64,000 nt of DNA from contig JAZGTN010000005.1 of assembly GCA_037783415.1 (NCBI GenBank), forward strand, positions 3,968,001 through 4,032,000, given 5' to 3'. Both the position numbers and the translations under genes were made by a program. Below the pieces are notes generated by a model. That model saw nothing but the letters and a program-made list of their open reading frames with translations. It did not search any database and was not told the origin of the DNA. This document shows positions 43,392 through 55,300 of this stretch, in pieces. The stretch's first letter is position 1; each line of letters opens with the position of its first letter. The stretch is from Leptasterias polaris. Its lineage: Eukaryota; Echinodermata; Asteroidea; Forcipulatida; Asteriidae.

Positions 43392-46300
43392 GTAAACCAA
43401 GTTTTTAATCTTCTCTCGGCCCCACTGGTCTCATCCTACACCCAAGACTGCTGGGATAGGCTGATGAGTTTGTTGTAAAACTGTTGTTCAGAATGTAGTG
43501 ATGCATGATGTGAATAAATGTACTTCAGTCGGTGCAATGAGCTCAACCACAACATGATATGATAAAGCATGGATGCTCCATGGAGAATGCAAACGATCTT
43601 TTTAAACGATCTTTTTAAACCAAAGTTGCAAGAAGATTGTTGGGAACGAACCCGAGTTTTAGTACAAAAGTACATGCAGAGAATGACAATAATTATTTGC
43701 AAAGTATATGCACAACAGAGCTACATTATTATTGATAGTCAAAGCTTTCATAAACAGGAAAAGGTGACTAGGGGGTTATTAGGTCAGGGGCAATGGTCTA
43801 ATTTGGGTGCATACGTCAGCCCATCCCAGCACCTTTGGATGAGGCGCTGGAACTGAGCAAATGTTTTATTACGTGAACAAATCATTTAAGTATCAAACTG
43901 TCGCCAAATGCTGGTGCAGAGGGTGCACCCCATAACACCATTACATTAATCCAACGCCCTCTTGATTGATGAGATGTTAAATTAGTGCCCCCCCCCAACC
44001 ACTCCACACCTCTCACTCTCACTGTCCCTCAGCCCTTTTATCCCATCTTCCCCTTCCCTCCGGGATTTTTGTACAACAAGTACCAAAGTCTGTTAATAAA
44101 AACACTATGTGGGTTTCCTTTCAGCTGAGCATCTACACATCAGTGAAGATAAAGAGTGAACTCCTAGAGAAAGATCTCAAGCTTGTCACAAACTATGACA
44201 ATTTCACCATCGAGGAAACTTTTGTCAGGTATGTAACGACAAGCATGACTACCTTGTTCTTGTAATGGCAAGTTTGTTCTTGTAACGGCAAATTAGCTTC
44301 TCTAAATAGAGGGAACATCTGTCTTATGAGAGAAAATTCTGAGCAGTCGCAGTGCATTTTAACACTGATCCTGGCTAAGGCCATGTAGTGCTTATTGCTG
44401 CATCACAATAAACATTCATAATGTGTTGCCTTGCAAATAAACATATCCCAACAAAATTGTACACCGTTGCAAAAAGCACCTCTTTCTTTTTAATATGATG
44501 TCTATTTTGCCATGCTTCTCGTCTCATATCACTAGCAGTGAGATTACAAAAAAAGACACTAACTTCTTGTTCATCTACATGTTTTCCTCGTAGATAGATA
44601 GTTTGTTCTCGAGGAAATCCCTGTAGTTAGGCAAATACGGGTTAATGTCTCCTCAAACAGTTCAAGGGCACGAAGGCAATATTACCAAGGAAACTGCCTC
44701 TGATGAGCACAAAGTAGTAACCCGCTCAATTTTCAAACTTGCTCAGGTTTCAAGTTTGTGCTCAGCACCGCCATGAAGTACCAGTCCCCGGCCTTGTCTC
44801 CAATTTTTACAGAATTAGCGCTTGTTGTAAGAAACTACTTTTGCATTGACGCATTTGTTGTCCTGCACAGTAGTATGGTGTCTGGTTCATAGAGAGCACC
44901 CAGTCCCTTGATTACAGGTTTCCTGAAGCTTCAGTGTTTGAGTTACTTTTGAGGCATCTTCGATGATATAACCAGAGATAAATGAATAACCTACCAATAA
45001 TCCACCACCACAAAAAACCAAAACAGGTCAGATCTTGGCCCAACAGACCCCTTGCATAGACCTCCATTAATGAGGTTAAACAATGGAAGTGTGTAAGTGT
45101 GAAGGAGCAATGTGAAACTCTTCCCTACCTCATTGAGGGAACTGTTTGAGTTTTTAATGTCATAGTAAAGCATTTAAGAAGAAAATATTGATTAAAATTG
45201 TATTTGTTAAGCAACATTTGCAGGGTACCAGTCATGAGCAATGTACATTACAGAAGCAATGTACATTACAGTAACTATTTTCTGCCAAGCAAGAATTTTT
45301 CTATGCTCAGCAAATACACCGATCCATTAAGCCACGCCCATTTCTCATTGACCAATCACAACCGCGAAATCTGATCACCATTTGAGCCGTTTGGTGATCT
45401 TTGCACTAATGGTGATCGGGTTTCGCGGCTGTGATTGGTCAACTCGTAAGGAGGCGGGGCTTAATGGATCGATCTATTTTAATGACTTTAGGTGAAATTT
45501 CTTTGACTTTAAGCGTATTTCATTTTTGCATTTCAGGTCGGTGAATGTATCTCTACCAAGAAAAACCAGGAACAATGGAACATTGTTTGTGCATGTCTTT
45601 GTCCATCCACACGGAGAGTCACCTTTGCATAACCGTCTGGCTTCCTACCAGCGTGCACCACTCACGAAATATGCTGTGCCTAGATCCGAGGAGTTTAACC
45701 TTCTCAGTGAAGCCAACAAAGTGAGTCATCGAACTTCGTTATAGCTGGCATGAAGGTTTCATATTTGAAGGGACAAGACTGTTTTCATTTTGCAAAGGGG
45801 AATTCCATCGGAAACTCCCAAAGTCAATGGGATATTTTAGATGGGTTCCTAGGTCAAGACCAGGGGCAATGGGGGCCATGCCTTGTTGCCACTCAGGAGT
45901 TCCAAGCTTGTAATCTTGTTTTTGTTTTCACAACTTTCATTCCATTACTCATATATTCTAGCCTCAAACCCTAACAGTTTTTGTAACAGCCCTGCTATTG
46001 TTAAATGGTTTCATGTGTGTAGTTTGCAGATGGGGGAATTGCAATAGTCAAGTTATTTTGAGCAACACCATCTTGCACCAAGACAGCAATTTAGGTGGTC
46101 ACCATACAGAAAAAGTGGTCAAATTGTATTGTCAGAGATTTTTGTGCTTGTTCATAGTGAGCTTTAGATTGATGTGGACAAGTGGAATAAGAACAGAGTA
46201 TGGTTTTCAAGTTCTGGTATTAACACATTTTTAGTAGGGGCTGAGTATACTTAATGATATATATTTTTGGTATAATAAATTCTAATAACAAGCTAAAGGT

Positions 46301-49300
46301 TAGTTATTGTTGTTTTTTCCTAGGAGAATACATCAACAAGCGAAGTTCCGGTAACCCATTGGAGACCCAAGTTGGTCTTCAGCGTCCTTCAAGACCCACT
46401 ATCCATGACACGGAACGCTGTGCCTCAGGAAATCATGCAGTATATCAGGTAAATCTGCAGTCCTCGATCAAAATTTGAATCACGTCAGGTTGTGTCAGGG
46501 GTCAGGCAAGTCAGGTCAGGTCAGGACACCTTGATTGCAAAATGCTGACAATTCAAATGAAAATTCTTACAGACTCAACAGTGCACTAGACCGCTCGGCC
46601 ACGACACCTTTTGTCATTGGATAATATCGTGTCAAAATTTTGTATGAATTGTTGGCACACTGTCCTCCAACTATTAACTACCATTTTTTACACTAAGTAA
46701 ACTTTTTAAAATCACCATTTTTGTATTCAAGTTGTTGACAAAGTTTACCATGTTATATTTGTTTTTTGGGTTTTTTTTCAGAGTGACTCAAAAGGGTGAA
46801 TACTTACCCGTATTATTCATCAACAATCTGGTTCATAAGAACAAGGAATTACTTGTGAGTACCTTCTTCAGCTTTCCAGTGAACTCTAAAACAAGACTTA
46901 TCCTAACAATTTATAATTTTGACTCCCGCATTCCAGTAATGTCAGAATGTACGGAATGTACATGCACACGCTAAGTCTTTTTTGTCCTGCATAAAGGTTC
47001 TTAAGACCCAACTGTTCTCCAACTTGTAGCTGGTTGTCCTTATTACTTTTGTCTTTCTATCTTAAAAAGGGTGTTTACAACATTGGTAAGATTGAAAATA
47101 TAAATGTTCCCAGATTTGCACATCACTTACATGGTATAAAGATGGTCACGGTGGAAAACTTCCCTTGAAATAATTTTTGCTTGAAATGCCATAGTTTTTA
47201 GAAAATGAGTAAAACAAATAGTCTTTATCACATGTGATAGAGTCCGATGTTTGAAAACGGTGAAAACATATAATGGGGTTTTTCACGACTCCGAAAACTG
47301 ATTTAGCGCAAACCTTCATAGGTTTGGTATTTCATGTATATGTTGAGTCCGATGTTTGAAAATGGTGAAAACATATAATGGGGTTTTTCACGACTCCGAA
47401 AACTGATTTAGCGCAAACCTTCATAGGTTTGGTATTTCATGTATATGTTGGGTCACATCAAGTGTGGATACTGGTCTTTGACAATTACCAATGTTGTACA
47501 TATGTGTTTTAAGCGCCTTGCATCCTTTGATAATTTGGCGCTATATAAATCCAGTTATTATTATTTTGGAAAGCACTATAGATAGTTCCCAGTAGACGCC
47601 ATCTTTACGGGCAAATCGCATTTTGGCTTGCAGGCGCGTCAAGCGCTCAAATTATTAACGCAGCCGCGTCATTCACTAACCAATCATGCAATGAGTTTGG
47701 TGAAATGTGCGCGTGCTGCACGCCGTTCTCACGCGTAACGCATGACTGTGTGTTCCAAATTGCCCGTAAAGATGGCCGACTTACGTCATACTGCAACCTA
47801 TCTATTATGAGTATACAGTGCTCATCACACATCAGTGTACAGTATAAAAGCCTTAAGTGTAATTTTTTCCTCTTTTATGTAAGCTTTACTTGTTGCACAA
47901 GTAAAACGATAATTATCAAGAGAAAACATTAACAAAGATTATTTCTGATGAGAATATATAGTTTTCTGATTTATGCATTGGCTCTCATGAGAGTACAACT
48001 TCCGATTTTAAAGCTCCTATTTTAAAAAGTTTTTCAATAGGTCTGTGAAGCACCCAGGGTTTCTGACATGCGTAAAATCTAGTTCATTTCATGTTCACTG
48101 ACAACATGATCTAAAACACTTATCTTTCCCCCTGCTTTCTTTTAATTTGAAAGCAAATTAACAGTACAGTTAAGGAGATGCCTCTTCGTCTGACGTACAG
48201 CCCAATATCCATCGGCTGGCTAAGACTTTATTCCACTCTGGAACTATCTATGAAGATGCTTCAAAACCTCGGTAAGGAATGACTTACAAATTCTTGAACA
48301 CATTTTTGTTATAATCGTAAATTTGGAACAAGATTGAGAATCAGAATTATTCAAACAGCACTGACATTCAGTCAATCAATCAAAAGTTATCTACATAGTT
48401 TCGAATCAAATAGCTGTGGAACATGATGAATGCTGTTTGTAAGCCTTTTCTGTCGCAGCTGTATAGTTGGGACAGGTCCCAACTTGACAGGTCGGACAGC
48501 CCAATTATAGCTAGAATCCAGAGATCTTTCACTGTGCAGTGGGATCGGATCAGCGGAACATAGGACGGTCCATGGGTGGTCGTAACACGAGTCTGGCAGA
48601 TGGCGCAGGTGTATAATGTAGCGTGGATTGATTCTTATCAAGTTTTTCTGTGATAATTAACAAATATGGCTTCTGACTGGCACCCCCCGAACAAAGATAT
48701 TGACAAAATAGGGAGACCGCCAACATAGGGCTAGATAGCTCAGTTGGTAGAGCGCCGGCACGTTAAACCGGAGGTCGTTGGTTCAAATCCCGCTCTAGTC
48801 AACTTTTCTTTGTTCAACCCAAAATCATTTAAACATTTACCCAGTCAGTTTCCCTTGTGGTTTGATATCTGATATAAAAAGTCGCATCCCCTTAAGGTGA
48901 TCCCCTGGCTGCCGCTTCCCAGGTTGTATCGTATACTTGGGTGTGATCCCTGGCTACACGGCAGTTTGCGGTTGAATGGCTTCTGACTGGCACCCCCGAA
49001 CAAAGATATTGACAAAATAGGGAGACCGCCAACATAGGACTAGATAGCTCAGTTGGTAGAGCGCCGGCACGTTAAACCGGAGGTCGTTGGTTCAAATCCC
49101 GCTCTAGTCAACTTTTCTTTGTTCAACCCAAAATCAATTAACAAATATCACGTACTTACAAGCCCTGTTCTAAGTCAAGAGAGACTTTAGAGGCCCACTG
49201 ACTGATTGCACTATCAGAGAATCCCAGCCATAGTTGGATCGTCCCAACTGTAACACTCAAGTTAGGACATAGTTGGGACAGAACAAGCTACCAGAAACAG

Positions 49301-52300
49301 GTGAGCTTTGAGGAGTGTCTAGCTTTGAGGAGTGTCTTGAAGGTGTAGAATGAACTATAACATGGAGTATATTCCAGACTTTGGGGCCATAGACGGAAAA
49401 TGGTCTATCAGCAAAAATAGAATGAAAGGGAACAAGGTGTAGATGATCAAAGTTGTCTCCACACTTAAAGGGAAGGTGTACGTTTGATAATCACTCCTAA
49501 AAATAATGACAATAAAAACTTAATTGTTTAGAAGTACAGCAGCTTTGTACAAAGCATTTTGTACAAAGCATTTTGAGAATCTCTTCAAAGTTATGTGGAT
49601 ATTTAAAAAGATACCAGTTTTTATGCCCCAAAATTTGACTTTGAGAAACGTTACTGTCAGAATCTTTTCTCAGATAGTGTATTCCTACTGGGGATTGTTC
49701 TTCCTGTGTGGACATGTTCCCCTCCAGCTTTTTGGTGGTATCTCAAAAACGCGACCACGTTTTGAAATAAATGCATGCCTAAAATGATTATCACTATTTC
49801 TGTGTTCAGGCTTTGGGGAGAAGGATACAGAGGAGGTTCTGTCGCTCTTCACTGATTCTGGTCTCTACCTTCTAGCTTTGACGGTGTTGGTCTCAATGTT
49901 TCATGTGAGTTTAGCTGGTTGTTGTACTAGGGGGGCCTATAAAGCTGTATTCACATTTTCTTTTTCTGATGGCATAGAAATTTGAATAAAATTTGATAGA
50001 TTAAGTTTTGCACAGCAACTGTATATTCAACGGACGGATAGTGTCAATTTGAACAAATAAGACACTTTTTATAACTGAAGGCTTTTTCAAAGAATAAAAT
50101 TACAGTTTAGTTTTGAAGTATATTGAGACCAGAAACTCTTTCAAAAACCACTGATCTTTAAACAGTTTAATCTTACTATTTTTTGTATTTTTCTTCACAG
50201 TTATTGTTTGATTTCTTGGCATTCAAGAATGATATTTCCTACTGGAGAAAGCGGAACACAATGGCTGGTCTGTCTACAAGAACAGGTAAAGAAAGATTTT
50301 TAAAACCATTAGCACTGATCAGAATTTAATTTGGTATCTCCCTGCGCATCACACTTTTTGTTAAACAATGATCTGTACATTTTGTGTTCCTCTAATTGTA
50401 GATTAAAATAATTTTTACAAACATGTTGCCATTTGGCATGTTGTGGCTGTGTGGGCAAGTGTTCCGGGCCCAATTTCATGGCTCTGCTTACCGTTAGCAA
50501 AGAATCGGCGCTTACGGAAGCAGGGAATTCCGCGCTTACATCAAGCGTATCTCACAGGTTAGCAGGAAATTTTGGCTTGTGCGCGTGCTTACTCCACTTT
50601 ACTAGGCATTTTTTGCTTACACTGCTAGTGCTGAAATTTGGCGCTTGCTCAGTACGCGGAGAATGGTGATCGCAAGCGCAGAATTTGGCGGTAAGCAGAG
50701 CCATGAAATTGGGCCCTGGACTCAAACTCTGGTGTTTCTGATCAGCAGAATGTGGGTTCGCCTGAAACGCTCACTGCATTATAACAGATGGGGAATCGGA
50801 CTCCCAAAATGGCACAGGCAAGATCTATCATGTGATGACATCGGGTGAATTGAGTCAATTTGTTCGTGTTCGCGCGAGACTTGCACTGTCTGTTGTTATG
50901 TAGTCTCTGTGCGAAGGTATTTCAACTTAATAACTTGGCTGTTTTTATATTTGTCCATGTGTTTAGTGGTGTGGCGTGGTGTGAGCCAGATCATTATCTT
51001 CTTCTACCTCCTTGATCAGCAGACTAGTTTACTTGTTCTGATACCAGCCGGGATTGGGATGTTCATTGAGGTAGGTTGATTTATCAAGCAAAATACCAGT
51101 CTTTATGTTGTTAACCATTTTGATTCGTATTCTGAAAAATTGTCCATGTATTATTTTGTGGAACTTGTTGAGTTTGAAAATATCATTGCCACAATGAAAC
51201 TCTGACTTGACAAAGGAAAGACAACAAAAGTTCTCATATTTAGCATTGGGGTTGATGTTGTGGGTGAACTAAATATGAGTAGGCACTCACAGTGATTCAC
51301 AGCAAAAAATTAAGGACACTCGGAAGTCGTTCCGGTTTAAAAAAAACTGTCTGCCGTAAGACAGTCTATAAAAATTTGTCGATATTCACAAAATCTGACT
51401 TGAAGTGGTAATTAACCCTAGCAGCATCCTGGGCTGATTAAATCAGCCCTCTGGCCATTTTGAAAATCAAAGCTAAGGCTTGGTCTCTGGCTCGGGCTCC
51501 GTCCGCCTGTTTCAAGCACCCTAAGGAAAGCAAACTGACGGATCCAAGCCAAAACAATGGTTCTGAAAATGGCCAATGTATAATGCATTGGTATTGACAT
51601 TTATCATGGTACGGCCATCTTGTCCCTTTCATGACATGAGAAGTAGAACTGCCATTGTCACTGTTGTATACAGGGTATCAGACACAGATGACCACATCAT
51701 TATAACGGTCTATAGACCTTTCTATTGCAGTGTCACAGCCTGAGTTTTTTGCCAACCGAGGTTGGAAAACTATGGAAAGCCATAAACTGCAAGTCAAAAA
51801 CAGATAGCCAAATCAACCATTCATGGAGGGTATTTCAGTTTATGAATCTTTATAGAAAATGTTGGTTTTGGTCACAGGATTGAGACCTTTCCTTTGTTTA
51901 CAACACACCATGTAGTGACCTCAAAATGACCTTTGTGGATAACCAAAATAAATCCTTGACTTGTGGATTTGGTTTTCAGTCCCTACCCAATCTCGTGGGT
52001 GTTCCCTATTTGGGGTTTTCCACCCACATCTAAAACTGATGTGTCTTCATCGTCATCTCTGCACAGGTGTCTTCAGGCCTACTGGTCACAGTGCCAGTCT
52101 TTTTTTAGGGTCTCCGAGTTTCATTACCAGAGGGATTTTTATTAATATTATGTCGACAATTCTCATCACATAGATGTGGAAAGTGAAGAAGGCCTTTAAA
52201 GTTCAGCTGTCCTTCTCTGGAATTAGACCGTGTGTTTCTTTTGGAAGTACATCAGACACTGAGAAGGCTACAGAGGCTATTGACTCACAGGCCATGCAGT

Positions 52301-55300
52301 ACCTATCCTATGTCCTGTATCCGTTGTGTGTAGCGGGGGCAGTCTACTCGTTAGTATACGTGTCTCATAAAAGGTAAGTCCAGTATGATAATACTACTCA
52401 GTTCTTCTAAAGCCCTTTCATCAAAGTGCTTTTTATGTTAATGACAGGTATGCTAAGAATTTGAATTGTGAGACCCATTTATAAGGAAATCTTGAAAGGG
52501 TTTACAAGGCAAGGCAATCTGCTGCCAACAATGCCGGAAACACAGGGGGCAAACCACTTATCACAATGATAAGTGTACTGGGTTCTGCTGTATGCATTAC
52601 TGAACACACTGGAACTTATGGCTTTGTGTCCCATCTGAAGGATGAAACAATTATGATCAAATGCCTTGGCTCTAGGGGAACAAGTGCCATTACCTGGAAC
52701 CAACCCGCACTCTGACAACACCTGAACTAATTGAGGACCCAACCCGCACTCTGACAACACCAGAACTAATTGAGGACCCAACCCACACTCTGACAACACC
52801 AGAACTAATTGAGTCCTTTGCACTAGCCTCAACATTCCAGTGCTTAATCATTAACCATAAATTAAGTCATTGTTACAATGCAGTAGAGCGATTATTTTGC
52901 CAAATAGAAAAGGAGTTGTTGAAGGGGGTGGGGCAATGGGCAGCCCACTTATCAAGTGTACCATAACCCATTAAAAAATCAGAGAGGCCGGACATAACTG
53001 CAAGATCTGAACAATATTCACTCAACCAAAAAGGTCGAAGGAAAGGTCATGTCTTGAAATGACATTTTCAATGTTTCCTATGGTAACATAATATCTATGT
53101 TAAAAAAAGCCATTATGTTGTTAATTATTTTTTCAGACACTTCTGCAAGACAAAATTGTTTAAAACTCACCAATAAAAGCATTTCTGGGCATAAAGAGAT
53201 GATTATACAGAAATGAATGGCATCTAAATGGTTAAATACAGAGTAATTTTTTGATAGTTTATAAAATTTACTGAAGGATATGGTCCTCTACATGTGTAAG
53301 AAAAGACAGTATGCTATTTCCCTAAAGAAATATATTTCAGAGAAATGACGAGACAAGTGAATAAGTGTACAGTGTACATGTAATGTCAAAAAAGGCTTGA
53401 AAATCTTACAGGCTTGACATTTCATCTTTGAAAGGGCAGGGCCATCTTTCATTTTGCAAAGGGCACTTCCATTGGAAAATCTGAAAGTCTATTGGAAACT
53501 TTTGTTGGGGTTCCAAGGCCAAGACCAGGGCAACAGAGGGCCACGGCATGTGTGGCCTCCGTGTAATTCCAAGCCTGATCTACTGTATTGAAATGTTTTC
53601 ATGAACAAAACCAAAAAATTAAGAAGAAAAAAATAATAATAATGTTTAGCATTCTCGCCCGCTTCCTTTTTAGTGGCCTCCTCCCTCTTTTTTTTTTTTT
53701 TTTTCCCTAAAAAATATGATAAATTTTACTGATCTCTGACAAATAAAAAAAAAATTAAAGATCGTTTTTTTTTTGACTTTAGCAACCATCTTGAAAATAG
53801 CCTGGCCGGCAAAAGGCAGGACACTAAACATGTTTTTGTTTTGCCTTATATGAAAACATAAGGTGTTTATGCAAAGTGGCTCATTCTCTTGTTTCAGTCA
53901 CACCAGAGGTATAAATCATACAAAAATAGAATCGATTTCCATTTAAATGTGAAAGGAATCGTAAAGTGCCCAAGATGGGAGAAGACGACCCCCCATGCTT
54001 CAAGGTTATTTATGTTGTTGTGCATTTTGGTTTGTTTTGAAACAGTTGGTATTCCTGGCTAGTTAAGAGTCTGGTAAATGGCGTCTATGCATTCGGCTTT
54101 CTCTTTATGCTACCACAGTTGTTTGTTAACTACAAGGTAAGATTTTTTTCCCGATCTGGCCTACTTTGTACTTTCCCCAAATCCTCCGATATAAAGCATC
54201 AGCACACTCTGGTGGACTTCGTAAACCCACAACACCCAACCATTCCTGCCATGACACCTCGGACATGTTTTGTCAATAACATAACATTTTCGGTCATTGG
54301 TTAAACATCTTTGCGAGTTTGGTTAACCAAATTGTAACAACATTTTGGGGCTTGGAAAGGCTTGATTTCAAGATGGCGGATTTTGCAAACTATCAAGTAA
54401 CTAACGAATATCGCTCAAGCATACCAATGCAATAATTTTTATAAAATTGTACAGACTCAATCCAATATAAATGAAAATAAAAGAAAGCCTGTATATTTTG
54501 TTACAAAGTGTCTGAGATTGCCAAAACACGCCCAAGTGGGCCAGGCATGTAAATTTCACAAAGGTTTGTTTGTTGAATAAGCACTTTCACGGTAATATGC
54601 TCTAACTTCCTGGCATCTTCCAGACACATGCAGGAAGTTCCAGATGACAATGTCTACATTGTTCAAAGTAGACAAATCTGCTTCTTGAACAAGATGGCGC
54701 ATATTACCATGAATATTTATTGATCTTAAGAAGGTTTCTTTTCTTAATACCTGTCGATTGGAGACTTTACCTCACTGAGTTCTTTATTTCAGGTTATTCA
54801 AAATGTAAAAGTATTGATTGTCATGTGATTTAAGTTATTGTATAGCTGTGGTTATTTTTTTATATTTTTTTTTGCAGTTAAAATCTGTTGCTCATTTACC
54901 ATGGAGAGCCTTTATGTATAAGGTAAGGTAATTATTTACAGGCAAATTTATATCATGCTCATTAAAAACACAAATCCTAAATCTTGGTACTGCAAAACTA
55001 TGGATCACAAGAAAATAGTTGAATTGCTTGACCTCAAACAATCAAAACCTATTAAAGAACTGTTCCAAAAAAATTCCTGCAGTTGTGAGTATGAAAAAAA
55101 CAACACACATTATGAAAAGGTAAAGTACATAATCAATTTTCGACAAGAAAATTCATTCTCATCCTCTTGTTTTCAATAAACACACCATATAACCAACCTG
55201 TGAATATATCATCAAATTAGGTGATCACATTTTAGTGAAAATAACGCAAACAAATGTTTTTCCGTCTTGGACTTTTGAGCAACATGCGCTTCTTTCAGGT

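Larger units (their letters stand above)
48272..49809 (+). other. CLPTM1L intron 6
   Basis: Holds a tandem pair of tRNA-derived SINEs (48.66-49.14 kb) and an element of the TTAA family at 49.47-49.80 kb that reaches the exon 7 acceptor. Confidence 0.6.

Noticed and set aside
43450..44720. Hammerhead ribozyme (CTGATGAG cores at about 43460 and 44700)
   Set aside because: No matching GAAAC and stem arrangement around either core.
48729..49100. Two tRNA-Asn-like genes
   Set aside because: C replaces U33, the T stem is imperfect, and the bodies are embedded in longer repeats found elsewhere. Called SINEs.
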